Below, piece by piece: positions 53,978-62,930 of a stretch of 64,000 nucleotides of DNA. The number at the start of each line of letters is the position of its first letter. Positions within the stretch are counted from its first letter, which is position 1. Below the pieces are notes generated by a model. It did no database searches, was not told where the DNA came from, and saw nothing but the letters and a program-made list of their open reading frames with translations. The DNA is from Pseudomonas spelaei. GTDB taxonomy: Bacteria; Pseudomonadota; Gammaproteobacteria; Pseudomonadales; Pseudomonadaceae. The stretch spans positions 62,001 to 126,000 of the forward strand of contig NZ_WNNK01000016.1 of NCBI RefSeq assembly GCF_009724245.1. Direction: 5' to 3'. Both the position numbers and the translations under genes were made by a program.

Positions 53978-55129
53978 ATGACTGCCATCAGCACCCCAGC
54001 GCCCGTGGTTCCCGGGCGGCTGGAACAAATGTCGACCCGTATCGCGTTTTTCATCGCAGGTTTTGGCATTGCTGCCTGGGCACCGCTGGTGCCGTACGCC
54101 AAGGCACGGGCGCAACTCGATGAAGGCACCCTGGGGCTGTTGCTGTTGTGTCTCGGCGTAGGTTCGATCATCGCCATGCCGGCAGCGGGCGCCCTGGCAT
54201 CGCGCTTCGGCTGCCGACGGGTGTTGACCGGCGGGACAATTCTGATCTGCCTGGCCTTGCCGTTGCTGGCCACCGTCAGCTCGATCCCGCTGCTGATGGC
54301 CGCCCTGTTTCTGTTTGGCGCAGGCCTGGGCGCGGTGGACTCTACGGTCAACCTGCAGGCGGTGATCGTCGAACGGGCCAGCGGCAAGACCATGATGTCG
54401 GGCTTCCATGGGCTGTTCAGCCTCGGTGGCATCGTCGGCGCGGCAGGTGTCAGCGGATTGCTGGGGTTGGGCATGTCGCCACTGACGGCCATCCTGGTGG
54501 TGATCGTCATCATTGCGCTGGCACTGCTCAAGGCCGGGCCCCACTTGCTGCCCTACGGCAGCGAAAGCTCCGGGCCAGCCTTTGCCATCCCCCATGGCGT
54601 TGTGCTGTTTATCGGCTGTCTGTGCTTTATCGTGTTTCTCGCCGAAGGTGCCGTGCTGGATTGGAGTGCGGTGTTCCTGAGTGCCGAGCGCGGGCTGGAT
54701 GAAGCCTATGCAGGCCTGGGCTACGCCGCATTTGCCTTGACCATGACCGCCGGGCGCCTGACCGGTGACGCCATCGTTCGCCGTCTGGGTGCTACCCGGG
54801 TCATCGTGATCGGTGGCGCATTGGCTGCGGCGGGCATGCTGTTGGCGACGCTGTTCCCGGCCTGGGAAACCGCCCTGCTGGGTTATGCGCTGGTGGGTGC
54901 CGGGTGTTCGAATATCGTGCCGGTGCTGTACACCGCCGTCGGCAAACAGCAGGTCATGCCGGAACATATCGCGGTGCCCGCCATCACCACCTTAGGCTAT
55001 GCCGGCATTCTTTCCGGCCCGGCGATGATCGGTTTTATCGCCCATGGCAGCAGCTTGAGTGCAGCCTTTGTATTGATCGCCGTGCTACTGGCGGGCGTCG
55101 CGATCAGCGGGAAGATACTGCGGGTGTAG
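53978..55129 (+). CDS. MFS transporter (YbjJ-like)
   Basis: A 383-residue inner-membrane transporter with about twelve helices. It has FGIAAWAPLVPYAKARAQLD near the start, SRFGCRRV in the first cytoplasmic loop, and FLAEGAVLDWSAVFL, a segment typical of the YbjJ-like (fucose/glucose-family-related) MFS proteins. Substrate unknown. AAGGA is well placed before the ATG. It lies 550 bases after fucP, outside the operon, but could be a related sugar transporter. Confidence 0.85.
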   Translation: MTAISTPAPVVPGRLEQMSTRIAFFIAGFGIAAWAPLVPYAKARAQLDEGTLGLLLLCLGVGSIIAMPAAGALASRFGCRRVLTGGTILICLALPLLATVSSIPLLMAALFLFGAGLGAVDSTVNLQAVIVERASGKTMMSGFHGLFSLGGIVGAAGVSGLLGLGMSPLTAILVVIVIIALALLKAGPHLLPYGSESSGPAFAIPHGVVLFIGCLCFIVFLAEGAVLDWSAVFLSAERGLDEAYAGLGYAAFALTMTAGRLTGDAIVRRLGATRVIVIGGALAAAGMLLATLFPAWETALLGYALVGAGCSNIVPVLYTAVGKQQVMPEHIAVPAITTLGYAGILSGPAMIGFIAHGSSLSAAFVLIAVLLAGVAISGKILRV

Positions 55130-55158
55130 AGACACAATGCCTCGTACGCTGAGGCGGG

Positions 55159-56098
55159 TTACCGAGCGGGGTTATTTTCAAGCCAACATTCAACGTCTCT
55201 ATTACTGAGCCAGCCCTTTTGATGATAGCTACCGAAAATACGACGCCCGCGGGCCTGGGTATTCTCCAAAGAACGTAATAACCCCGGACGATACACAAGA
55301 TTTTTTGACAGATACACGTGCTGCTCATCGTACTTTTTCCTGGGCAGCCCCGTGACCAGGTCCAGAACCACATCACCCTGTGCATCAACTTCGTTCGGGT
55401 CTTTGCTGATGGCGACCAACAGTTCAATTTTGACGTAGCCAATTTTTTCAAAAAAAACGGTTCGGTCCCGCGACTTGTCACGGAATACCTCAAACAGCGC
55501 CTTAAACGCCTGAACCAGTTCGACATTGGTCTTGGCGTGAAAAGGATCCGGGCTGAATGTATCGGGGTCACTGTTGCCAAACAGTCTCTTTGCGGCCCTC
55601 AACAGGCTTTGCCGGGTAATAAAGCCTTCCTCATCGAGGATCGCGTCGATCAATCGCGGACGGCGGATAAGCGCCTTGGCCAGCAAGATCGAGTGATTGA
55701 GCTCCTGGCTCGGTCCCATTTTTTCGCTGGCGATTCGCTGCAGGGAAGCCAGCTTCAGTCCTTCATTTCTCATGGAAGTTTTCCAACATGGAAAAATGAA
55801 TGCCCAACGCCTTCACTAACTGACTATCCGGCAGTTGAGTGTAGGGGTTCCCATGACCGGCGCGCGTGACGGGATCGTTCTGCAGCTCTCGGTGATGCAA
55901 TGGATTGGCCCACCGCAAGGGTCGCCTGAAACCCGAAGACCGAACCGTGTCGACAGGACGTTGATGATCGTCTTCCCGGACAGGATGAATGACTCCACTT
56001 GAGGCGCCATGCGCTTTTGGCTGCCCCTCATTCGGTATCGCATCAAATCGGCCTATCGCAGCCGGCCGCAGGAAGGGTACTCCACCATCAATTGCCAT
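55159..56098 (-). pseudogene. HrpK-like repeat protein gene broken by a one-base frameshift
   Basis: Two overlapping minus-strand frames make one protein. The 5' frame (56098 to 55763, 111 codons) ends ...GNPYTQLPDSQLVKAL then MLENFHEK and stop; the 3' frame (from 55773, 204 codons) continues GLKLASLQRIASEK. Removing the base at 55765 joins them as NFHEK-EGLKLASLQRIA, which aligns without gap to NFSSLEDPDDKGHITDRSLR of the paralogue at 62931. The product has two repeat units (SQLVKAL... and NVELVQAFKALF...KGWLSNRDVECWL). A perfect hrp box stands 100 bases upstream. It may be decayed, a sequencing error, or re-initiated as two proteins. Confidence 0.75.
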
Positions 56099-56197
56099 TG
56101 TTCATGCCCACCTTTTCCCAATCCGTACTGACCCTGATCACCACTACCGTAACAGCGCACATCGCTGGATGTGACTGTGGTCAAACAGGCGCAAAAG

Positions 56198-56225
56198 TAT
56201 GTGGCTACCCACACGCAATGGTTCC
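56198..56225 (-). promoter_or_regulatory. hrp box (HrpL-dependent promoter), perfect consensus
   Basis: Minus strand GGAACC-N15-CCACATA, an exact match to GGAACC-N15/16-CCACNNA, ending 100 bases before the ATG at 56098. Confidence 0.88.
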
Positions 56226-56322
56226 GAGGCGATCGATCAATTTCGATGACTGTATGTAAACGGTCAGTGGATGCCTGGAAGCGGTATCACTCGGGCTTAC
56301 GAGTCATTGGCAAAACGGATGT

Positions 56323-56631
56323 TTACGATTTATTCCCTCCAACAAGGGCCTTCACTGCCTTGATCACGGCCGCACCCGCCTTTGCCAGAAAATTGGAGCC
56401 AGGAGACGTTGGGGCTGGATGGCTCGGCATGCCTTTAGCGAAGTCCTCCGCAGCGGGCGCTTTGAATGTCTGTTGGCCGGCGAACTTTTTTACGCGCCAG
56501 GCTTCGACGCTGCCTTCGGCAAGTATGCCCGGCGGATTGGAAAGACAGGATCCATCACTGTTTCCGCAAGGCGTCGCGTGAAAGGATTGCGCAGGTTCGG
56601 GAGTACGAGTTCCAACCGACGTTGAGGTCAT
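56323..56631 (-). CDS. Candidate type III effector, 102 residues
   Basis: The N-terminus is rich in Ser, Thr and Pro and lacks acidic residues early on (MTSTSVGTRTPEPAQSFHAT, PCGNSDGSCLSNPP), as in type III secretion signals. The C-terminus (NFLAKAGAAVIKAVKALVGG) is an amphipathic or membrane-active helix. Two cysteines occur near the start. GAGGG lies seven bases before the ATG and a hrp box (GGAACT-N15-CCACACA) 61 bases upstream. No family recognised. It follows a HrpK-like gene on the same strand but has its own promoter. Confidence 0.7.
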   Translation of the reverse strand: MTSTSVGTRTPEPAQSFHATPCGNSDGSCLSNPPGILAEGSVEAWRVKKFAGQQTFKAPAAEDFAKGMPSHPAPTSPGSNFLAKAGAAVIKAVKALVGGNKS

Positions 56632-56691
56632 GTCTAAACCCTCGCTAGGCGTGAAAAGCCTGCGGCGTCATAAAAGCCATCAGGTACATCC

Positions 56692-56719
56692 TGTGTGGCA
56701 ATCGGGTAGAAATAGTTCC
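56692..56719 (-). promoter_or_regulatory. hrp box (HrpL-dependent promoter)
   Basis: Minus strand GGAACT-N15-CCACACA, with one change in the last -35 base, common among natural hrp boxes; 61 bases before the ATG at 56631. Confidence 0.82.
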
Positions 56720-56861
56720 TAACCATTGAAATGACCGGCAACTGAAAACGTAAACGGTCTCAACCAGGTACCACCATCGTGATGGGCAGGCCGAGAGAAA
56801 AGCGCCACGAAAGATTCGCGGCGTTTTCCTGTATTTCGGGCAACACTGTAATACCGGTGGT

Positions 56862-57794
56862 TTAACGCAGCAGCCGCAACAGTTCGTCCCACTTGATCTT
56901 GCCGTCTTGTTTCCAACCAACGATGTTGTCCATTTTTCCCAGCAGATTAGATCGCGTAGTGACTTCTCTTGCCAACTGGATGAGCGAGTCAGTCGCCGGG
57001 TTACCGGTCAACGGTCGTGAAGACAAGTGCTTGAGCGTGCTGACTTTGATGGAGTTGCTCCAGAAGCCACCCTTCAACTCATTAAAATTATTAAGCATCT
57101 GTTGAACGAGTTGTTTGTCGTCCTGAAACTTCAGTGGGTTATCAGAACGCACAACACTGTTGATATCTTGCCGGGTTAACCGTCCATCCAGCACGCCGGT
57201 GCTGCCATCCCGATCAAGCGCCTTCATCAGGTCCGGTCGCCGCAGAAGCTCTCTGGCCAAGCGGATGTTCTGATCCACGGAGGGGTGACCGGTTAATGGC
57301 CTGTTTGCCATGTTCTCCAAGCCTTTGGCCGTTATGTGCTGCGCAGGCCATGGGGCCTTGAAGGCATTGAAGTTATTCAGCAGCGACTGGGCCAACTGCT
57401 CATTGCTTTGCCTTGAAAAGTGAGGATCCGGCAATGTGGGGTTTGGTCGAGGTGGTGGACCTCCAGGCATTGGTCGAGGCGGCGGGCCTCCTGGCATCGG
57501 TCGCGGTGGCGGGCCTCCTGGAAACGGTCGTGCCGGCGCACCTCCATGCCAGTGACCAGGAATCGGTCGTGCCGGTTCGCCTCCAGGATGCCAATGGCCA
57601 GGATTCGGCTGTGCTGGTACGCCTCCAAATACCGGACCGAACCGGGCCTTTTGCTCTCCGAAATTTAAGCCTGCCTGCCCTTGCTCTGTTGATGACTTAG
57701 CAGAAGCCTCAGTGCCAGCCTTGGCATCGGTTGTAGTCTGCGGGGCGCTATTGGGTGAATTGGCGACAGGCTGATTGAACGCGGGTACCGACAT
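56862..57794 (-). CDS. HrpK-like type III secreted protein with proline-rich repeats
   Basis: A 310-residue protein. After a Ser/Thr/Gln/Ala-rich start lie PGHWH repeats and tandem GGPPPRPMP repeats (about 60-125). Then come two ~85-residue units: NEQLAQSLLNNF...RPLTGHPS...LARELLRRPD...DRDGSTGVLDGRLTRQDI and KQLVQQMLNNF...RPLTGNPA...LAREVTTRSN...WKQDGKIKWDELLRLL. The DRDG and KQDGKI loops look like degenerate EF hands. I use the ATG at 57794, since TGGAG abuts the one at 57800. A hrp box lies about 100 bases upstream. Similar to HrpK-type proteins; translocator or effector function is inferred. Confidence 0.8.
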   Translation of the reverse strand: MSVPAFNQPVANSPNSAPQTTTDAKAGTEASAKSSTEQGQAGLNFGEQKARFGPVFGGVPAQPNPGHWHPGGEPARPIPGHWHGGAPARPFPGGPPPRPMPGGPPPRPMPGGPPPRPNPTLPDPHFSRQSNEQLAQSLLNNFNAFKAPWPAQHITAKGLENMANRPLTGHPSVDQNIRLARELLRRPDLMKALDRDGSTGVLDGRLTRQDINSVVRSDNPLKFQDDKQLVQQMLNNFNELKGGFWSNSIKVSTLKHLSSRPLTGNPATDSLIQLAREVTTRSNLLGKMDNIVGWKQDGKIKWDELLRLLR

Positions 57795-57893
57795 TTGCAT
57801 CTCCAGTTCGGCTTGATTACAAGGTTTGCCTCACCGTCCAAAGCACTACGACAGACTGATCGTCGAAATACTCTGTGAAAAGAGGGCTATCCC

Positions 57894-57922
57894 TGTGTGG
57901 GAGATCTGTCGGATTCAGTTCC
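57894..57922 (-). promoter_or_regulatory. hrp box (HrpL-dependent promoter)
   Basis: Minus strand GGAACT-N16-CCACACA, about 100 bases before the HrpK-like ATG. Nothing else is seen in the remaining gap up to 58038. Confidence 0.82.
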
Positions 57923-58038
57923 TGAAACTGCGGAAAATCGTCTGAAAAAGAGTAGGAAGAAAGCGTGAACGTTAGAAAGAATCGCAGCCCGCCCTGACCA
58001 TGCCAGAACGGGGTGCGATCCTTTGAGTCAACAGCGAA

Positions 58039-60453
58039 TCAGAACCCAACGCTCGCTTGCACAAAGAATGTGCGCGGCTCGCCCAGGTAAAGTCCGGCAT
58101 TGTTGTCGCTGGAACGGGTGTAGTGCTGCTGGTCAAAAACGTTTTTCACCCCGACGCCCAGTTTCAGGTTCGACAGTTGCGCACCAAAGTCATAACCGCT
58201 GCGCACGTTGACCGAAACATAGCCTGGAATATCACCGTATTGACCATCGGCGGTCGGCTGGGTGATGTAGGTGGTGCCGGTGCCTGGAGCACGCTGACCG
58301 GACTGAGCATACACATCGAGATTGTGGGTCCAGCGGTTGACGTCGTAGCGCAGCCCCAGGGTCGCCACTTCACGGGAGTACAGCGGCAAGTCACGCCCTT
58401 TGAATGGCACGTCGCCCTCGGCGGTGGCCTTGGTGTAGGTAAAGCCGGCGCTGGCGGTCAGGCCGTCAAGACGAGGGTCCAGGTTCGACAGGTCGTAATG
58501 GCCAGACGCTTCGATCCCCTGGTGCTTGGTGGCGCCCAGATTGGTCCAGCCCACATCGTTGCTGACGTATTGCAGCTCATCGGAGAAGTCGATGTAGAAC
58601 AGCGTCACTTCACCGCCCCAGATGTTGTCGTTATAGCGAGTACCGATCTCGTAGGTCTTGGCTTTTTCCGGGTTCAGGCCGTTGGCGGTCTGGTCGCCAT
58701 TGCCACCCTGGCCGAGCTGGAAGTACTGCAAGCTGCCGAAAGACGTTTCGTAGTTGGCGAACAATTTCCAGGCATCGGAGACGTGGTACATCACACTCAG
58801 GGCCGGCAACGGTTCATTGTTGTTGATCTCGCGACGTTTCTCCTGAACCGGCTTGCCATTGAGGCCGACCACCGGCCGGTCATGCCATTCGGTACGAATG
58901 CTTTCGAAGCGAATCCCCGGGGTGATGGTCCATTTGCCGATATCAATCTTGTCATCGATATAGAACGAGTTGGCCTCGGTACCGCCGGTGCGATCCTGGT
59001 AAACGTGGCCGTCATTCTGACCGACCGGCGTCGGCTGGTTGTTGACCAGCGCCAGGCTGGTGGCCTGCTCGTGCATGCCCTCTTTCAGGTAGCGGTAACC
59101 AATGCTGGCTTCCTGGGTGGTAGGCCCCAGGTCGAACACATGGGACACCCGTGGCTCGATACCAAAGGTGTAGTAGGTCCTCGGGTAGGAACTCAGGGTT
59201 TTCAGGTCGCGGTTGGCGATATTGCTGCCGCGAAAACTGTCGGAATAGTAGGTCAGTACTTCCGCCTGGGTGCGGTCGTCGATCTGCCGGATGTACTTGA
59301 ACGACACGTCTTTGCGCCGGCCGCTGAAGTTGTCCCAGTCGCGCACCGATTGATACGGGTTGGCGTCGAACTGCTTCTGGGTCAAGCCGCCGGGCATGTC
59401 GGCACTGGCGTCGTAGTAGTGGAAGTTCAGCGAGAAATCGTCTTGATCGGTCGGCGCCCAATGGGTCTTGAGGATCACGTCGTCGATGTCGTTGGCGTTG
59501 TTGCTGTTGCGATAACCGTTGCCGTTGACGCCGGAGTACAGCAGCGCTACGCCAATGCCGTTATCGGCGGTACCCCCGATGAAGGCATTGTCGATGTGTT
59601 TCCAACCGCCGTGGGCTGAGGTTTGCAAGGTGGTGCCGACCTCGCCGGAGAACTTCTCCGGAATGGCCCGGGTCACGAAGTTGATAACCCCGCCGACGTT
59701 CTGCGGCCCATAACGCACGGAACCGGCGCCGCGCACGACGTCGATGCTGTCCAGGTTGCCGGAAGAAATCGGTGCCATGGATAGCTGTGGCTGGCCGTAG
59801 GGGGCAAACGCCGCCGGCACGCCGTCGATCAAGACCGTGGAGCGTGGCGACAGGCGTGAAGTCAGGCCGCGCACACCGACGTTGAGGGAGATATCACTGC
59901 CTCCGGTGCCGTTGGCTTCCTGCACTTGCACACCAGGAATGCGCCGCAATACATCACCAACGTTCATGGCGCCCTGCTCGACCATGGCTTCACGGCGCAC
60001 CACGGTTCGTGCGCCTGGGTGATTCTGCACCACTTCGGCATTCGCATCGCCGAGCCAGTCACCCACCACACGAATGTCGGTTGCACCCAACTCAAGAGGC
60101 GACCCGGCCTCACCGCTGCCGCTGGATAACGGGCGCAAGGTCACGGAACCGGCATCAATCTGGTAGTCCAGCCCGCTGCCTTGCAACAGTTGGCGCAACG
60201 CTTGTTCCGGCGACAGGTTGCCATCCACCCCCGGGGCTTGTTTACCGGCCACCAGGTCTGGGCTGAAGAACACTTGCAGAGCCGTTTGCTGGCCCAATTG
60301 GCTCAAGGCCGAACCCAAGGGTTGCGCCTGGATATGGATCGCGCCCGACGCCTGATCGGCGTACGCCGCTGGGATCGCGGCGCTGACCGCCAAGGCCAGC
60401 GCGAGAGGTGCCCAACGAGAAGATTTATTGTTTTTCACGGCGAATGTTTTCAC
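58039..60453 (-). CDS. fecA: FecA-like TonB-dependent receptor with signalling domain
   Basis: An 804-residue outer-membrane receptor. After the signal peptide (cleavage near AAYA-DQASG) comes an STN signalling domain (IHIQAQPLGSALSQLGQQTA, LRQLLQGSGLDYQI), then the plug (NVGDVLRRIPGVQVQEANGT, RSTVLIDGVPAAFAPYGQPQ, GGVINFVTRAIPEKFSGEVG) and a beta-barrel ending in Phe (RTFFVQASVGF). The STN domain talks to FecR, so ligand binding induces the operon. Ferric citrate is the likely ligand by similarity. I start at GTG 60453; an upstream frame reaches 60519. Confidence 0.92.
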   Translation of the reverse strand: MKTFAVKNNKSSRWAPLALALAVSAAIPAAYADQASGAIHIQAQPLGSALSQLGQQTALQVFFSPDLVAGKQAPGVDGNLSPEQALRQLLQGSGLDYQIDAGSVTLRPLSSGSGEAGSPLELGATDIRVVGDWLGDANAEVVQNHPGARTVVRREAMVEQGAMNVGDVLRRIPGVQVQEANGTGGSDISLNVGVRGLTSRLSPRSTVLIDGVPAAFAPYGQPQLSMAPISSGNLDSIDVVRGAGSVRYGPQNVGGVINFVTRAIPEKFSGEVGTTLQTSAHGGWKHIDNAFIGGTADNGIGVALLYSGVNGNGYRNSNNANDIDDVILKTHWAPTDQDDFSLNFHYYDASADMPGGLTQKQFDANPYQSVRDWDNFSGRRKDVSFKYIRQIDDRTQAEVLTYYSDSFRGSNIANRDLKTLSSYPRTYYTFGIEPRVSHVFDLGPTTQEASIGYRYLKEGMHEQATSLALVNNQPTPVGQNDGHVYQDRTGGTEANSFYIDDKIDIGKWTITPGIRFESIRTEWHDRPVVGLNGKPVQEKRREINNNEPLPALSVMYHVSDAWKLFANYETSFGSLQYFQLGQGGNGDQTANGLNPEKAKTYEIGTRYNDNIWGGEVTLFYIDFSDELQYVSNDVGWTNLGATKHQGIEASGHYDLSNLDPRLDGLTASAGFTYTKATAEGDVPFKGRDLPLYSREVATLGLRYDVNRWTHNLDVYAQSGQRAPGTGTTYITQPTADGQYGDIPGYVSVNVRSGYDFGAQLSNLKLGVGVKNVFDQQHYTRSSDNNAGLYLGEPRTFFVQASVGF

Positions 60454-60549
60454 GTCGAACCTAGTCCTGTGATCGCAAGAGAGTGCGTCTGTTAATGCAA
60501 ACCAGTTGCAGTTGGACAAGAAGACGAAGAACTCGGAAAAAACCTGAAT

Positions 60550-61560
60550 CTAGCGTGAAATTATTTCCTGGCTACCGTCAGGCAGCGTACGCAACGCCAC
60601 CGGCAGAATGTGCGGCAAGGCCTTGAGCAAGGCGTCGGTATCAGCGGATTTGAACACGCTGGTCAGCCGCAGGTTACTGACCGCCGGGGTGCTGACCCGT
60701 AACGGTTGCTCACGGTAGCGGGACACTTCCCGGACCACCTCGCCAAGGGTCGCGTTGTTGAACACCAATTTTCCGGTACGCCAGGCCGTCAGTTCCTCGG
60801 GGTTGACGGCGTAAGCCGCCGCCACCTGACCATGCCCGTCGATCTGCGTGCCTCGGCCTGCCGTGAGTGTAACAATCGCGTCCGGGGAGCGGCCCTGTAC
60901 ATTGACCGTCCCGGCCTCGACTACCACGCGGGTCTGGTCATCATCACGGCGTACATCGAAGCGCGTACCGGTCACTGTGACCTGCCCTGCCCCGGCCTCG
61001 ACTACAAAGGGCCGGCTGGTGTCATGCTCGACGCTGAACATTGCCTCGCCCTGCTTGAGCTCGATGCCGCGCCGGCCTTTTTCATAATGCACCGCGACCA
61101 CGCTGCGGCTGTTCAGGTCCATCAGCGAACCATCAGGCAGCGCCACCTGCCGGCGCTCTCCCAGCTTCGTGCTGAACTCGGCGGTGTAAGTCGCAGGATG
61201 ATCCAGGCCGCTGAACAACCCAAGCCCGAGAGCAACGGCCAGGACACTCGCCGCTACTGCAAAACGCAACACCGGCCGACGTTTCGCACGGGCCACGGGC
61301 GTATCGCACAAGGCTTGCAGACGAGCCTGAGGCACCAGGTCGGTGGCACTCCACAACCCTTGCAGCACATCAAATTCGTATTGGTGCTCTGGATGTTCCG
61401 CGCGCCAGGCGTCGAAACGGCTGCGCTCCTCGACACTCAACGGGCTGTCCTGCAGGCGCACGAACCAAAGCGCCGCCTCGTCACGGGCCGTCTCGCTACC
61501 GCCGACACACTCGCGGGTATCCATCATGGAAGATCCTGTTTCAAAGCGGGTGTTGGTCAT
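60550..61560 (-). CDS. fecR: FecR-type anti-sigma/signal transducer
   Basis: A 336-residue single-pass inner-membrane protein. The cytoplasmic N-terminal DUF4880-like part (ALWFVRLQDSPLSVEERSRF) binds the sigma factor; a membrane segment lies at about 96-117; the periplasmic FecR domain has GERRQVALPDGSLMDLNSRS and GQVTVTGTRFDVRR, followed by a C-terminal STN-contacting region. It transmits the signal from the receptor at 58039 to the sigma factor. Its ATG overlaps the fecI stop codon (ATGA). Confidence 0.93.
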   Translation of the reverse strand: MTNTRFETGSSMMDTRECVGGSETARDEAALWFVRLQDSPLSVEERSRFDAWRAEHPEHQYEFDVLQGLWSATDLVPQARLQALCDTPVARAKRRPVLRFAVAASVLAVALGLGLFSGLDHPATYTAEFSTKLGERRQVALPDGSLMDLNSRSVVAVHYEKGRRGIELKQGEAMFSVEHDTSRPFVVEAGAGQVTVTGTRFDVRRDDDQTRVVVEAGTVNVQGRSPDAIVTLTAGRGTQIDGHGQVAAAYAVNPEELTAWRTGKLVFNNATLGEVVREVSRYREQPLRVSTPAVSNLRLTSVFKSADTDALLKALPHILPVALRTLPDGSQEIISR

Positions 61561-62057
61561 GGGGCCATCGCGTCCAGGCGGTCACGCAGATGCCGCAGGG
61601 TGCGGATCATATACTTTTCCACCATGTTTTTTGAAAGCCCCAGGCGCTCGGCGATTTCCTGCTGGGTCAGGCCTTCGATCTTTTGCCAGATGAAAATCTT
61701 GCGGCAGTTCAGGGGCAATTCGGCCAAGGCCCGCTCGATGGAGTCCGCCAACTGGATCGCGTGCATGAAGTGCTCCGGGTCGCCGCTCTGGGGCGAACGC
61801 TGATCAAAGGCGTCCAATGCCATCGCCTCACGGCGGTCCTCGCGACGATAGGCGTCCACTGCGATATTGCGTGCGGTTTGATGCAAATACGCACGAGGCT
61901 GCGAGACGTCCGTCGAGGTTGACTCCAGCACACGGACGAACGTGTCATGGGCCAGGTCCTCGGCCTGCTGACGATTCCTCAGGCGACGCGTCCAGGTCCC
62001 GATCAATTCCTCGTAGTGCTCGAAAAAGCCTGGTCTGGTGGGCGGCGGCGGCATCAT
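61557..62057 (-). CDS. fecI: FecI-type ECF sigma factor
   Basis: A 166-residue extracytoplasmic-function sigma factor. Region 2 is QQAEDLAHDTFVRVLESTST with YLHQTARNIAVDAYRRED, region 4 GLTQQEIAERLGLSKNMVEK. Directs RNA polymerase to the fecA promoter when activated through FecR. I start at the ATG at 62057 (MMPPPPTRPG); the frame upstream begins with TTG at 62114. A possible Fur box overlaps the promoter region. Confidence 0.93.
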   Translation of the reverse strand: MMPPPPTRPGFFEHYEELIGTWTRRLRNRQQAEDLAHDTFVRVLESTSTDVSQPRAYLHQTARNIAVDAYRREDRREAMALDAFDQRSPQSGDPEHFMHAIQLADSIERALAELPLNCRKIFIWQKIEGLTQQEIAERLGLSKNMVEKYMIRTLRHLRDRLDAMAP

Positions 62058-62082
62058 GAGGGTGCACTGGGGAGGCGGGACG

Positions 62083-62105
62083 TGAATAGTAATGCTTCCT
62101 ATTAA
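62083..62105. promoter_or_regulatory. Possible Fur box upstream of fecI
   Basis: AATAG...CTATT inverted pair within GTGAATAGTAATGCTTCC and onward, partly matching the Fur consensus. It lies 26 bases before the fecI ATG. Match is imperfect. Confidence 0.4.
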
Positions 62106-62145
62106 GTGGAGCAATTGCTTCCCGTCGCGTCAGTTGTTGATTGCT

Positions 62146-62775
62146 CTACCGCCCACTGACCAACGCCAGGCGGCATGCCAGCCCCAGGAAAACCACACCC
62201 AACAATTGATTAAGCCGCTTGGCCACCTGCAGATTGCCAGTGATCCGGCTTCGGAGTTTGGTCGCCAACACAATCACTGCGCCATTCACCAACAGCCCGG
62301 TGAAGTTCAGCACCGTTGCCAACACCATCATCTGGGTGACGAGGGAACCTTTATCGGGCTGGACAAATTGCGGGAACAGCGCCAGGACAAACAGCGCCAT
62401 CTTGGGATTCAACAAGTTGGTCACCAGCCCCTGCTTGAAGATATCCGCCAGGGACAACACCTGCGGTGTATCGACTGCCAGCGGCACTGTGGTCGAAGTA
62501 AAGGCTTTCCAGGCCAGATAGGCCAGGTAAGCCGCGCCGGCAAAACGCACCACATCGTAGGCAACAGGTACCGTGACGAATAGCTGCGACAACCCCAGCG
62601 CCGCCGCCAGTGCATGACAGTAGGTCCCGGCCTGAATGCCCGCCAGCGACATAAAACCCGAGGCCCGTCCCTGGCTCAGGCTTCGAGAGGCGATCAGCAA
62701 CATATCCGGGCCTGGCGTCAGGTTAAGGGCAATGCAAGCCCCCGCGAACAGGGCGAGGACCGATAGCTCAATCAT
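62146..62775 (-). CDS. LysE family translocator
   Basis: A 209-residue amino-acid exporter-like protein: ALNLTPGPDMLLIASRSLSQ in helix 1, GAAYLAYLAWKAF, and TNLLNPKMALFVLALFPQFV. About six helices, as usual. AAGAGAA precedes the ATG at 62775; upstream codons are not supported. Ends 31 bases before the fecI upstream region begins on the same strand, but a separate function is likely. Confidence 0.9.
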   Translation of the reverse strand: MIELSVLALFAGACIALNLTPGPDMLLIASRSLSQGRASGFMSLAGIQAGTYCHALAAALGLSQLFVTVPVAYDVVRFAGAAYLAYLAWKAFTSTTVPLAVDTPQVLSLADIFKQGLVTNLLNPKMALFVLALFPQFVQPDKGSLVTQMMVLATVLNFTGLLVNGAVIVLATKLRSRITGNLQVAKRLNQLLGVVFLGLACRLALVSGR

Positions 62776-62888
62776 GATTATTCTCTTTCCATAGCCCAAG
62801 GGTTGGGCCAAGGCATTAGCGTGATGGCCTACAACATCGGCACGACAATGACTGATGATGAGCGTCGTTTCAAGCGACTCGAGAATCA

Positions 62889-62915
62889 GCTACTGCCGGT
62901 GTAATCGGCAGCAGC
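62889..62915. terminator. Possible hairpin terminator after the HrpK-like gene
   Basis: GCTACTGCCG / CGGCAGCAGC (one mismatch) with a seven-base loop, 16 bases beyond the stop codon of the gene at 62931. No T-run, so it may be Rho-assisted or a repeat remnant. Confidence 0.45.
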
Positions 62916-62930
62916 CATCGGTAGATTCAA

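Noticed and set aside
58057..59619. 520-codon plus-strand open frame opposite fecA
   Set aside because: It is the antisense shadow of a clear TonB receptor; no protein-family character and no ribosome site.
62824..62904. 26-codon plus-strand frame between LysE and the HrpK-like gene
   Set aside because: Too short, no clear ribosome site, and its end forms the hairpin at 62889-62915.
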